NCBI GenBank assembly: GCA_017622815.1
Contig: JAGAQH010000025.1
Coordinates: 24,109 to 88,108 of the forward strand
Source: Bacteroidaceae bacterium
GTDB lineage: Bacteria; Bacteroidota; Bacteroidia; Bacteroidales; Bacteroidaceae
Length of the DNA stretch: 64,000 nucleotides
Direction: 5' to 3'
Within the stretch, counting starts at the first letter, position 1; every line of letters begins with the position of its first letter. The notes beneath the pieces are model-generated. The model had not been told where the DNA came from. It saw only the letters and a program-made list of their open reading frames with translations, and did not search any database. Both the position numbers and the translations under genes were made by a program. Shown in pieces: positions 41,272 through 50,243 of the stretch.

Positions 41272-42588
41272 ATGATTTCCTTTCCGGAATTAAATATGGC
41301 CTTTGCCATCAGTGTTACAGAACCTTCTTTGTGGGCTTGGATAGCCTTGGGTTGCAGTTGCCTGTTGCTTGTATGTAGCGGACTTGCCTCTGCCAGCGAG
41401 ATTGCTTTCTTCAGCCTTACTCCCCAGCATTTGGCCGAGATATCAGAAGAGCATCGGGCCTGCGATACGCGTATATTACAGCTTCGTGAACATAGCGACA
41501 GGACTCTGGCAACAATTCTCATATTGAACAACCTTGTCAATGTGGGTGTCATCATGTTGCTCAACTACTTTTTCATGGACTGGCTTCATTTTGGACCAGG
41601 TACAGAATGGCTGGAGTTCCTGTTGCTTACCGTGCTGCTGACTTTCCTGTTGTTGCTCTTCGGCGAGATTATGCCCAAGATATACAGTGCCCAGCACACA
41701 TTGTCGTTCGCACGTTTTGCCGCCCCCATCCTTTATGTGGTGCAGAAGATATTTTATCCGATTTCCTCCATGCTGATGCTCAGCAAGGCATTTACCGACA
41801 GGCTTGTCTCCAACGAAACCGAATCGTTGACGGTGGATGATTTGGAGAAGGCTATGGAATTGACCAATAAGACGGACATAGCCGAGGAAAGCCAGATGCT
41901 CCAGGGCATTATACGATTTGGCGGAGAGATGGCACGCGAGATAATGACTCCGCGTGTGGATATCGTGGATCTGGACATGGACACATCTTTCCAGGACGTC
42001 ATCAAATGCGTGGTGGAGAACAACTACAGCCGTATTCCCGTCTACAAGGGATCGGCCGACAACATCCAGGGCGTGCTTTATATCAAGGATCTTCTTCCGC
42101 ATCTGCAGAAGACCACATTCCGCTGGCAGAGCCTGATACGCCCTCCGTATTTTGTGCCTGAAACCAAGATGATTGACGACCTTCTGCGCGATTTCCAGCA
42201 GAACAAGGTGCACATTGCCATTGTCGTTGACGAGTTTGGAGGAACTTCCGGCATTGTCACCATGGAGGATATCATCGAGGAAATCGTGGGCGAAATAGAT
42301 GATGAGTACGATGACGACGAGAAGACCTATCAGCGCATGAACCAGAATACCTACGTGTTCCAGGCCAAGACCTTGCTGACTGACTTTTACAGAATTATGG
42401 GATTGGACGATGACTTCTTTGACGAGATAGAGGGCGACGCCGATACCCTGGCAGGTTTGCTGTTGGAGTTGAAGGGCGAGTTCCCGGCCATGCGCGAGCG
42501 TCTCGCTTACCGCAACTTTACCTTTGAGGTAATGGAAATGGACGAGCGCCGAATTGTCTCCATCAAGGTTATCCAAGGCAAGTCGTAG
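41272..42588 (+). CDS. gldE: GldE-like CNNM/CBS transporter-type membrane protein
   Basis: A 438-residue inner-membrane protein. An N-terminal CNNM (DUF21) domain of about 180 residues has hydrophobic segments and [10 protein letters not shown] and [13 protein letters not shown] motifs. It is followed by a CBS pair (~205-335, [10 protein letters not shown] and [17 protein letters not shown]) and a CorC/HlyC C-terminal domain (~355-435). The gene order ssb-gldE matches Bacteroidetes gliding/T9SS-associated loci, but no gldD follows here. Relatives bind Mg2+ or Co2+ transport substrates. Start 41272 was chosen; 41296 is an alternative. Many GldE-bearing Bacteroidales do not glide, so the name reflects homology, not motility. 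Confidence 0.85.
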   Translation: MISFPELNMAFAISVTEPSLWAWIALGCSCLLLVCSGLASASEIAFFSLTPQHLAEISEEHRACDTRILQLREHSDRTLATILILNNLVNVGVIMLLNYFFMDWLHFGPGTEWLEFLLLTVLLTFLLLLFGEIMPKIYSAQHTLSFARFAAPILYVVQKIFYPISSMLMLSKAFTDRLVSNETESLTVDDLEKAMELTNKTDIAEESQMLQGIIRFGGEMAREIMTPRVDIVDLDMDTSFQDVIKCVVENNYSRIPVYKGSADNIQGVLYIKDLLPHLQKTTFRWQSLIRPPYFVPETKMIDDLLRDFQQNKVHIAIVVDEFGGTSGIVTMEDIIEEIVGEIDDEYDDDEKTYQRMNQNTYVFQAKTLLTDFYRIMGLDDDFFDEIEGDADTLAGLLLELKGEFPAMRERLAYRNFTFEVMEMDERRIVSIKVIQGKS

Positions 42589-42619
42589 CGTCTTCTGGGG
42601 CTTATCTCCTGAGAAATAA

Positions 42620-42669
42620 CATTGCCAATGTCCGGTAGGCGATATGATGCACTCCGAACATTGGCAATG
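42620..42669 (+). terminator. long inverted repeat after gldE
   Basis: The 16-nt arm at 42620-42635 is complementary to 42654-42669 at 15 of 16 positions (core CATTGCCAATGT/ACATTGGCAATG) around an 18-nt loop. It lies 31 nt after the gldE stop. The following CTTGTATTTGG is only weakly T-rich. Confidence 0.55.
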
Positions 42670-42714
42670 CTTGTATTTGGTCGTGAAACCTCTCCTCCTT
42701 GATGACTCGCCCTC

Positions 42715-42852
42715 GTTGTCCTCGGTGACTCGTCCTTGTCACCCTCGGTGACTCGCCCCTGTCACCCTCGGTGACTCGCCCCTGTCACCCTCGGTGACTC
42801 GTCCTTGTCACCCTCGGTGACTCGCCCTTGTCACCCTCGGTGACTCGCTCTT
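42715..42852. repeat. 23-bp modular repeat locus 3: six-unit tandem array
   Basis: Five uninterrupted 23-bp units start at 42738, 42761, 42784, 42807 and 42830. Each is the self-complementary 15-mer GTCACCCTCGGTGAC followed by TCG-Y-(C/T)-C-Y-T. A sixth, diverged unit (GTTGTCCTCGGTGAC core) starts at 42715. Each 15-mer forms a 6-bp stem with a CTC loop. The array lies between the convergent ends of gldE and the tamB-like gene. Units vary only in the spacer pyrimidines, indicating recent amplification. Confidence 0.9.
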
Positions 42853-42878
42853 GTCGTCCATGGGGATTTGTGGAGGGG

Positions 42879-45800
42879 TTATTTGTCTTCCTGTTTGTCC
42901 TTTTCGGTTTTCCTTGGCAACAACCAGAGGAAGAGGTCCGATAAGCGGTTGAAATCCTTCTTGAACTGTATGCCTATTCCTTGTGTGTTCATTGACGACT
43001 GGACAAAATAGCGGTCGTTTGCCTGGTTGTAGGCCTTCAGGGAGATGTTGCCGTTCTTGGTGAGAAGGTACTCCACTGATACGTCGCTGATGAAGTTCCT
43101 TTGGGTATAGTATTTCTCGCGATAGCCGAAGTTGCCGGATAGCAGCAGGCGGTTGTCAAAGAGGCGTCCGCTGAGCATACCCTCCACATCCATGTTGCGC
43201 CATCCGTCTTCTCCGGTTTTCAAGTTTGTTCCGAAACTCCAGTTGCTTGTGCCCACGGCATTGGAAATGAACTGGTTCAGTTGTGATGATAGGGTAGTGC
43301 TGAGTATGGAGTTTACTGCTGCGCTGCTTTGGAAATCCGATTCCGAGTCAAGGTTGTAGAACCGTCCCAATCCCAAGAGGTATATGGCCTGCATGTTGCG
43401 CTCCTCCTCTGTGCTGACGATGGAACGGACCATCTGCCGTTCGTCTTCGGTGGCGTTCGGAAGTTCAAAGTCGAACGAAACCATCGGTTGTTCCGGCCTG
43501 CCGGTAAGGTTCATTATGCAGTCCACGCGTGTCTTGGAGAATCCCAGAGAGTTTGTTGTCAGGTCGTCAAGCGAGACTCCATGTACGCTGTAGGTGGCTT
43601 TCAGGTTAAGGTCTGCTTTCATGGCATCTCCTCCGAAGACGATGGTGCCGTTCGGCTGGAACTTGAATTCCCTTCGTATGATGTCCTGTATGCTGAGCCT
43701 GTAGCTTCCGTTGTTTACACGGTACGTGCCGTAGATGTTGAATCTTCCCTTGTTGTGGTATTTTGCTCCTATAAATCCTCGGCCCATTATCTCTATCATG
43801 TCGCCGGACTTCCTGTCCATGAGCAAGCGTATTTTCGCCGCAGGCGTAATCTCCAAGTCAAAGTTGAGGTGGAGATCAGAAGAGGTGGATTCTTCTTCTG
43901 CCTCTTCCGTTTTTCTTGAGGTCTGCCCAGTCTTTGCTACGGAATTCTGCATATTGGCGGCCAGATTGCCTCCGATATTGTCCTGTTCTGTTCCGGTATA
44001 CTCCTTGATTGTGATAAAGCCAGCCTCTGTCAGTGCTTCGGGGGTGCTCACGTTGTATGTGAAGGTTGTTCCTTCTTCGGGCTTGGCGTCGATGTCTACG
44101 GTGAGGCGACCTGGTATGCCGCTAACTTTTATGTTTCCCGTGGCTATGCATGTGGCATAGAAGGAGTCTTCGCCAAAGTCCTTGAAATCGTACCCGAGAA
44201 GTTTGTTGGCACTGACCTTGAATTCGTACCTCAGGTTCTTGAAGTGGTCGTGGTTCATCCTTCCATCCAGAATGCCGGTATGCGGGATTTTGTTGTCGGC
44301 GGTGTGGTGCTTGAAGCCGCCGGGGCGCTTTATGGGTTTGACGGTGTCATCTATGAGCAGGGCGTTTATTTGTATGCATCCCGGGCTCAGGTGCACGCTG
44401 TCCTGCCGTATGTGGAACGTGGTGCCCAGCATGGGCAATTTGCAGTCGGCATAATCCAGCATCAGGTCGCCTTCCAGGTCAATGCCCTTGAATGGACCGA
44501 AAAGCCTGCATTTGCCGATAGCACGTCCTTGGAAATTTTCCAGGATGCCTTCTGTGAAGTGGTTCATGAAGGCGAGGTTGAAGCCTTTCGTGTCTATCCT
44601 CAGATCAAGTCCGTTCTGGCGCTCTTTGTCCCCGATGCTGAAGCCGCCTTCTATGTTGGTGTGGTGATTGTTTGCCTCGTCGGTAATGGTGGCGTCGAGT
44701 CCAAGCCAGTTGGGTTGCTCTCCCCATGTGGCATGTGCCTTTAGCGTGCCCTGGGGGGCTTTGTTGAAGCAGAAGTTGTCCACCCTGAGGTTTGCTGATG
44801 CTTGCGGGGATGCCAGCACGTTGGTGGCGGTGACTGATCCTGTTGCAAATCCGCTGAATTCAACGGACTTGAAGTTGACGAGATTCAGGATGTACTCAAC
44901 GTTTATATCTTGAAGTGTTAGTGTCAGCGTATCTGTATTGATGGCTGATATACTGCCATTTACTTCCAGTCCGCGATGTCTTGACTGGTAGACTCTGAAG
45001 CCCCTCACGCTTGCGGCGTTGTTCTCCCATCTTATTGTTGCGGGATTGATATACCACAGGGTGTCGGATATGGTCAGCGTTTCCGGTGCCACCCACGCTT
45101 CAATCCAGTCTTTTCCGTCTGCCGTCTTCTTGAAATTGGTGATGACGTCCATCTTGCCGGAGAACCTTGGACTCCTGTTGTTGTCCATGCTGGCTATGGT
45201 ACGAAGTCTGTTGTTGTTGGCATTGACGGTCAGGGCCCAGTCGACAAAACCGCCCTTTTGTCGTCTTTCTGTCCTGAAGTCGGATTCGATGATGTTGCTC
45301 TTTCCCTTGATGCGGATTTGGCTGTTCCTTAGTTCCTCGTTGCCAATGTGCAGACGTGGGATGCCGGCCGATAAGGTAATAGAGTCGTATCCCCTGATTT
45401 CACCGCTTATGCTTGCCCTTTCGGGGATGTATATGTCTTTGAGCAAGATGTTCCGTAGCAGGGTGGTGTCAAGGATGTCGAAGTCGAACTCTATTGTGTC
45501 CGCTTTATATGGGGTATGCTTATATGCTATCAGGTTGGGAAGCTGGCGATGCAGGGTGTTCTGTATAGTCGTTGCCAGTGTGCTGAATCTGAAGCGGCCT
45601 TTGGCAGACAGGCTGATGTCTTCGGATTTTATGTTCAGGGTTCTTTCCCTCTGTTTGTCGTATTCGGTGGTGACGGCCAGGTTCATGGGGCCCACTATGG
45701 CTGTATCCTGGTTTGAACTTTCCAGAAGGATGTCGTTGATGTGCAACGAGCCGTTCAGGTCGTCTATCGTTTTGCCGTGAAGGTCTATCGTGGCGTCCAT

Positions 45801-47420
45801 GGATATACGCTTGTCGGGATACCTGTGCCCGAGTGCAAGACGGTCTGTGTGGTATTTGCTGATGTTCAGTCCGCCGGTCACATGATGTCTGGTATCCTGC
45901 CTCCATGATGCGTGTGCCGTGATGCCGGCATCAGGTTCCTGTATGTCTGCATTTACCGAGATTTTCTTGTCCTTGATTTGCGCGCGTATTTCGGTGTCAA
46001 GGTATTCCTTGCCGTCAAAGACGAGTTCTGGCAAGATGCCGCGTATGTCAATGCTTGGGTTCCCGTTGTTGTCCTTTATGAGACCGGAGACCTCCACCTT
46101 GAGTGTGGCTTTGTTCAGGATGTGCTTCCCGTTGTCGGACAGCAGATTGTCCAGTTGTATCTTAGGCGATGAAACCGAGACATTGAGTCTGTTCCAGTCA
46201 TAGGCTTCTGCTGTGATTTCCACTTCGGCATGGCGGTTGTCTATGTTTATTGTGCCATATTGGTGATGGTCGGAGATATTGAGTCTTCCGGACAGGTCTA
46301 TCGTGTCCATGCGTGTCAGCAGTGGGGAAATCTCCTTGCCTTGGCCGTTGAGTTCTTGCGTCAGGTATTGTTGGAGGCGAGCATTGGTCTGCAATCTGTT
46401 GATTTCAACGATGTAGTCCGGGTTGTTGAGGTAATCGTTGACAAAGAGCCTGGCCGAAAGGCTTAGCGAACCGTTGTTGCTGAGGTTCAGTTGCGGTACA
46501 TTTATGCACTCCTCCAAGCCATAAAGTTTGCTGGTCAGTTCTATGGGGCTGTGGGCATTTGCCAGACGTGGGGCAAAGGCCTTGAAGTCCGATGGTGTGA
46601 GGTGTATGGCGGTTTCCGCATACCACGAGGTACTGCCCAGCCACTTCTTCATGTCCGTACCTTTGGGAGTGTCAGGCCATGTTGCCATGAAGGAGGGTAT
46701 GGAAAGGGTGGAGTGGGGAAGTTCTATGCAGAAGTCCTCTATCTTTGCAGCATTGCTGCCGGAAGAGAAGTCGCCCGCGATGTTTGAAATCTCGAATCCG
46801 CTTGCTTCCTTGAATGACAGGCGTTTCAGCGAGAGGTTCATCGTGTCGGCATCCAGAACTTTCAGGCGTGCCGTCAGTGCAATGTTCTGAAAGTGCAGAT
46901 GCGACGGGTCGAAGGTGCCGGCTTCCTTGCGTGGCATCCATTGTCTGTCCCACTTGACTTCTATCCTTCTGAGCACAAGATTGCCTATGCGGAGGTTGAG
47001 GGGCTTGCTTTCGGTGTTGTCGCTTTTGAAGGTGTCGAGGATAAACTGGAAGTTGGGCTTTTCCTGGGCCGACCTTTGATACAGGTACGCCTCCGTGCCG
47101 AAGAGTTGTGCATTGGCTATGCTGATTTTGCCGTCAAGAAGAGGGATGATTTCCAGTTTTGCAGCCAGGCGCGAAGCATGAAGCATGGTGCTGTCCTGCT
47201 TGTCCTTAAGGATAATGTCGTCTATTATAATGCGGTTCCATAGGCCCAGTCTTACTCTGCCGATGCTTATGTTCCAATCCCAAAGATTGTGCAACACATG
47301 TGATGCCACAGAGCCTGCCCATCTTTGCACGGGAGGAATATGCATGGCAACCTGCAGACAGAAGTAAAGTCCGCAGATTATGCCTATAGTCCACTGGATG
47401 GTGCGCTTTAATAGTCTCAT
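42879..47420 (-). CDS. tamB: TamB-like translocation/assembly module (DUF490) protein
   Basis: A 1,513-residue protein with an N-terminal membrane anchor (residues ~8-27) and a very long periplasmic chain of beta-strand repeats, as in TamB/AsmA-like lipid-transfer or barrel-assembly proteins. The last ~450 residues carry the TamB signature region: MLGTTFHIRQDSVH, GRFNIYGTYRVNNGSYRLSIQD, RREFKFQPNGTIVFGGD, ATYSVHGVSLDDL, RVDCIMNLTGRPEQPMVSFDFELPNA, and IYLLGLGRFYN. It ends with a basic tail after DLFLWLLP. TamB bridges the inner and outer membranes. No TamA gene is adjacent. Divergent from nqrA, with a promoter box at 47437-47444. Confidence 0.88.
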   Translation of the reverse strand: MRLLKRTIQWTIGIICGLYFCLQVAMHIPPVQRWAGSVASHVLHNLWDWNISIGRVRLGLWNRIIIDDIILKDKQDSTMLHASRLAAKLEIIPLLDGKISIANAQLFGTEAYLYQRSAQEKPNFQFILDTFKSDNTESKPLNLRIGNLVLRRIEVKWDRQWMPRKEAGTFDPSHLHFQNIALTARLKVLDADTMNLSLKRLSFKEASGFEISNIAGDFSSGSNAAKIEDFCIELPHSTLSIPSFMATWPDTPKGTDMKKWLGSTSWYAETAIHLTPSDFKAFAPRLANAHSPIELTSKLYGLEECINVPQLNLSNNGSLSLSARLFVNDYLNNPDYIVEINRLQTNARLQQYLTQELNGQGKEISPLLTRMDTIDLSGRLNISDHHQYGTINIDNRHAEVEITAEAYDWNRLNVSVSSPKIQLDNLLSDNGKHILNKATLKVEVSGLIKDNNGNPSIDIRGILPELVFDGKEYLDTEIRAQIKDKKISVNADIQEPDAGITAHASWRQDTRHHVTGGLNISKYHTDRLALGHRYPDKRISMDATIDLHGKTIDDLNGSLHINDILLESSNQDTAIVGPMNLAVTTEYDKQRERTLNIKSEDISLSAKGRFRFSTLATTIQNTLHRQLPNLIAYKHTPYKADTIEFDFDILDTTLLRNILLKDIYIPERASISGEIRGYDSITLSAGIPRLHIGNEELRNSQIRIKGKSNIIESDFRTERRQKGGFVDWALTVNANNNRLRTIASMDNNRSPRFSGKMDVITNFKKTADGKDWIEAWVAPETLTISDTLWYINPATIRWENNAASVRGFRVYQSRHRGLEVNGSISAINTDTLTLTLQDINVEYILNLVNFKSVEFSGFATGSVTATNVLASPQASANLRVDNFCFNKAPQGTLKAHATWGEQPNWLGLDATITDEANNHHTNIEGGFSIGDKERQNGLDLRIDTKGFNLAFMNHFTEGILENFQGRAIGKCRLFGPFKGIDLEGDLMLDYADCKLPMLGTTFHIRQDSVHLSPGCIQINALLIDDTVKPIKRPGGFKHHTADNKIPHTGILDGRMNHDHFKNLRYEFKVSANKLLGYDFKDFGEDSFYATCIATGNIKVSGIPGRLTVDIDAKPEEGTTFTYNVSTPEALTEAGFITIKEYTGTEQDNIGGNLAANMQNSVAKTGQTSRKTEEAEEESTSSDLHLNFDLEITPAAKIRLLMDRKSGDMIEIMGRGFIGAKYHNKGRFNIYGTYRVNNGSYRLSIQDIIRREFKFQPNGTIVFGGDAMKADLNLKATYSVHGVSLDDLTTNSLGFSKTRVDCIMNLTGRPEQPMVSFDFELPNATEDERQMVRSIVSTEEERNMQAIYLLGLGRFYNLDSESDFQSSAAVNSILSTTLSSQLNQFISNAVGTSNWSFGTNLKTGEDGWRNMDVEGMLSGRLFDNRLLLSGNFGYREKYYTQRNFISDVSVEYLLTKNGNISLKAYNQANDRYFVQSSMNTQGIGIQFKKDFNRLSDLFLWLLPRKTEKDKQEDK

Positions 47421-47436
47421 GGCGTTAATTCTTTGA

Positions 47437-47444
47437 CAAAAGTA
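47437..47444 (-). promoter_or_regulatory. -7 box of tamB-like gene
   Basis: Minus strand TACTTTTG, 16 nt before the ATG; short leader. No clear -33. Confidence 0.55.
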
Positions 47445-47488
47445 TGCCTTTTTTTTGATTATTTAAGTCTTTTGTCGGGAAAAAAGCG

Positions 47489-47496
47489 TATCTTTG
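47489..47496 (+). promoter_or_regulatory. -7 box of nqr operon
   Basis: TATCTTTG, 38 nt before the nqrA ATG. A TTTG occurs at 47471-47474 but the spacing (14 nt) is short. Confidence 0.6.
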
Positions 47497-47534
47497 TGCG
47501 AGATTATATCAACATTTCATTTTATTAACAGTAT

Positions 47535-48863
47535 ATGGCAAAAGTAATCAAATTGCGTAAGGGCCTGGACATCAACCTGAAGGGAAAGGCTGCCAAGGAG
47601 ACTGCTTCTGTGGAATGTCCTGGCGAGTATGCACTCTGTCCGGAGGATTTCACAGGACTGAAGCCCAAGGTGGTTGTCAAGGAAGGTGATGCCGTTAAGG
47701 CCGGTGATGCCTTGTTCGTGGACAAGACGCATCCTGAGGTATGTTTTGTCAGTCCCGTCAGCGGTACTGTGTCGTTGGTGGAACGTGGCGATCGTCGCAA
47801 GCTGTTGAGTGTCCGCGTAAAGTGCGACATGAAGTTTGAGGGCAAGACCTTCAAGACCGACGGCGACGTGAAGGCTTTGCTCATGGAGAGTGGTATCTTC
47901 GGTATGATCCGCCAGCGTCCCTATGACACTGTGGCTAATCCCGACGAGACTCCCAAGGCTATCCATGTCAGTGCGTTCAACAGTATGCCTTTGGCTCAGG
48001 ACTTCGAGTATGTCCTGCAGGGTCAGGAGGCAGAGTTCCAGGCTGGTATTACTGCACTGTCCAAGATTGCTCCCGTGCGTCTTGGCGTAAGCAGCAAGCA
48101 GAGTGCCAAGGCACTGCTTGGCGCGGCCAACTGCGAGGTTTATGTATTTGACGGTCCCGCTCCTGCCGGTAACGTAGGCGTGCAGATCAACCACATCGAC
48201 CCCATCAACAAGGGCGAGGTTGTCTGGACCTTGGGTGCTGAGGAGGTTATCATGCTCGGCCGCCTGATGAAGACCGGCAAGGTTGACTTTACCCGTACCA
48301 TTGCTCTGGCAGGTAGCGAGGTGAAGGCTCCCAAGTATTACAAGATGAAGGTGGGTCAGAAGTTGTCTACCCTCTTGGCTGGCCAGGTTGCAGAAGGTGA
48401 CGTCCGCGTTATCAACGGCAATCCCATGACCGGTGTCAAGACCTGCAAGGAAGGTTATCTCGCAGCACATGCTACAGAGGTTACCGCCATCCCCGAGGGT
48501 GCCGAGGCCGACGAGATGCTGGGTTGGATCATGCCTCGCTTCTCTATGTTCAGCACACACCGCAGCTACTTCAGCTGGTTGCTGGGCAGCAAGAAGGAGT
48601 ATGTTCTTGATGCACGCGTCAAGGGCGGCGAGCGCCACATGATCATGAGCGGCGAGTACGACAAGGTGTTCCCCATGGACATCTATGCCGGCTATCTTAT
48701 CAAGGCCATCATCACCGGCGACATCGACCGCCAGGAGGCTTTGGGTATCTACGAGGTTGCTCCCGAGGACTTTGCCTTGGCCGAGTTCGTCTGCAGTTCA
48801 AAACTGGAACTTCAGCGTATCGTGCGCGAGGGCTTGGATATACTTAAGAAGGAGAATGCTTAA
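47535..48863 (+). CDS. nqrA: Na+-translocating NADH:quinone reductase subunit A
   Basis: A 442-residue cytoplasmic/peripheral subunit of Na+-NQR, which oxidises NADH, reduces quinone and pumps Na+. It begins VIKLRKGLDINLKGKA with the typical early lipoyl-like/RnfC-like fold (VVVKEGDAVKAGDALFVDK, PVSGTVSLVERGDRRKLLS), then FGMIRQRPYD and ITGDIDRQEALGIYEVAPEDFALAEFVC near the C-terminus, matching NqrA. It has no Fe-S cysteine motifs, which separates it from RnfC. First gene of a six-gene operon in standard order. Codon use is highly biased, as for a strongly expressed operon. Confidence 0.96.
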   Translation: MAKVIKLRKGLDINLKGKAAKETASVECPGEYALCPEDFTGLKPKVVVKEGDAVKAGDALFVDKTHPEVCFVSPVSGTVSLVERGDRRKLLSVRVKCDMKFEGKTFKTDGDVKALLMESGIFGMIRQRPYDTVANPDETPKAIHVSAFNSMPLAQDFEYVLQGQEAEFQAGITALSKIAPVRLGVSSKQSAKALLGAANCEVYVFDGPAPAGNVGVQINHIDPINKGEVVWTLGAEEVIMLGRLMKTGKVDFTRTIALAGSEVKAPKYYKMKVGQKLSTLLAGQVAEGDVRVINGNPMTGVKTCKEGYLAAHATEVTAIPEGAEADEMLGWIMPRFSMFSTHRSYFSWLLGSKKEYVLDARVKGGERHMIMSGEYDKVFPMDIYAGYLIKAIITGDIDRQEALGIYEVAPEDFALAEFVCSSKLELQRIVREGLDILKKENA

Positions 48864-48917
48864 TAGAAGACGCAGCACTGCCGCGGCTTAGTCGGCGCAT
48901 GGTTCCGTGCCAGAAAA

Positions 48918-49027
48918 CGCAACGTGAAGCGAAGCGCCTCGCAACGTGAGGCGACGGACATCACAACGTGAAGCGGCGGGTTTCGCAACGTGAAGCGACG
49001 CCCCACGGAACACGAAGCGCAAAGCCC
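48918..49027. repeat. 22-bp tandem repeats between nqrA and nqrB
   Basis: Five direct units of exactly 22 bp start at 48918, 48940, 48962, 48984 and 49006. The first 14 bp are well conserved (CGCAACGTGAAGCG, with CACAACGTGAAGCG and CGGAACACGAAGCG variants); the remaining 8 bp vary. They occupy most of the 204-bp nqrA-nqrB gap, the largest gap in the operon. Unrelated in sequence to the 23-bp family. Confidence 0.9.
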
Positions 49028-49067
49028 ACCGGGCAATGTTGCAATTCAATACATTATTTATAATAAT

Positions 49068-50234
49068 ATGAAAGCTATTAAAAAACTTTTTGACAGTATG
49101 CGTCCGCACGTCCAGGAGGGCGGAAAGTTCCATGCTTTCCACTCGCTGTATGACGGCCTCGAGACATTTGCTTTCGTGCCCAATACAACTGGCCGTAAGG
49201 GTGGTGTAAACATCCACGACGCTATAGACAGCAAGCGCATCATGAGTTTTGTGGTGCTCGCATTGCTGCCCGCCTTGTTCTTCGGCATGTACAATGTGGG
49301 TTATCAGAATGCTTTGGCCGCAGGTGCGGACATGACCGACCACGTTGGCATGTTCCTCTTCGGTTTGGCTGCCGTTCTTCCCAAAATCGTAGTCAGCTAC
49401 GTTGTGGGTCTGGGCATTGAGTTCGTCGTTGCCCAGTGGAAGAAGGAAGAGATTCAGGAGGGTTTCCTCGTTTCCGGTATCATCATCCCCATGATTGTGC
49501 CCGTAAACACTCCTCTGTGGATTCTTGCCCTGGCTGTTGCATTCAGCGTTATCTTCGCTAAGGAAATCTTCGGCGGTACCGGTATGAACATCTTCAACCC
49601 CGCCCTGATTACCCGTGCATTCCTGTTCTTCAGCTATCCCAGCGCTCTGACCGGCGACGATACCGTGTGGGTGGCACAGAGTCCTATCTGCGGCCTCGGT
49701 CACACTGTACCCGACAGCTTCTCTGCCGCTACCCCTCTGGGTGAAGCAGCAGTAGGCAATGCCATTCCTTGCGAGACTATCTGCGATGCTATCGTAGGTC
49801 TTATCCCCGGTTCAATCGGTGAGACCAGCGTCATCGCCATTGCCCTGGGTGCCGTGCTGCTCCTGTGGACAGGCGTGGCAAGTTGGAAGACCATGCTGAG
49901 CGTATTCGTAGGCGGTGGCCTCATGGGCTGGCTGCTTGAAGGCGTGGGTGGCAACCAGTTGGAATGGTGGCACCACTTCGTTCTTGGCGGCTTTGCTTTC
50001 GGTGCTGTCTTCATGGCTACTGACCCCGTAACCAGTGCCCGCACAGAATGTGGCAAGTATGTATATGGCTTCCTTATCGGTGTTGTTGCCGTGATGGTTC
50101 GCGTGCTGAACCCCGGTTATCCCGAAGGCATGATGCTTGCTATCTTGTTGATGAACCTGTTCGCTCCGCTGATCGACTATGTCTTCGTACAGAAGAACAT
50201 CAGCATGCGTGCAAAACGTGCAACTAAAAAATAA
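49068..50234 (+). CDS. nqrB: Na+-NQR subunit B
   Basis: A 388-residue polytopic inner-membrane subunit carrying covalent FMN and the Na+ path. Start 49068 (MKAIKKLFDSMRP); a longer frame would read through the 22-bp repeats. The flavinylation threonine is Thr222 in DSFSAATPLG, a variant of the usual S-G-A-T site with Ala for Gly. Other family blocks are GGTGMNIFNPALITRAFLFFSYP, WWHHFVLGGFAFGAVFMATDPVTS and LNPGYPEGMMLAILLMN. FMN attachment requires an ApbE transferase, which is not in this window. Confidence 0.96.
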   Translation: MKAIKKLFDSMRPHVQEGGKFHAFHSLYDGLETFAFVPNTTGRKGGVNIHDAIDSKRIMSFVVLALLPALFFGMYNVGYQNALAAGADMTDHVGMFLFGLAAVLPKIVVSYVVGLGIEFVVAQWKKEEIQEGFLVSGIIIPMIVPVNTPLWILALAVAFSVIFAKEIFGGTGMNIFNPALITRAFLFFSYPSALTGDDTVWVAQSPICGLGHTVPDSFSAATPLGEAAVGNAIPCETICDAIVGLIPGSIGETSVIAIALGAVLLLWTGVASWKTMLSVFVGGGLMGWLLEGVGGNQLEWWHHFVLGGFAFGAVFMATDPVTSARTECGKYVYGFLIGVVAVMVRVLNPGYPEGMMLAILLMNLFAPLIDYVFVQKNISMRAKRATKK

Positions 50235-50243
50235 ATAAGGTAT

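Noticed and set aside
42715-42852. CRISPR-like array
   Set aside because: The units are head-to-tail with no unique 30-40 bp spacers and no cas genes in the window.
47517-48638. 373-codon minus-strand frame opposite nqrA
   Set aside because: Antisense shadow of the highly biased nqrA gene.
48990-49067. Longer NqrB start
   Set aside because: The extra 26 residues are encoded by the 22-bp repeats and leader; the family-typical start MKAIKKLFD begins at 49068.
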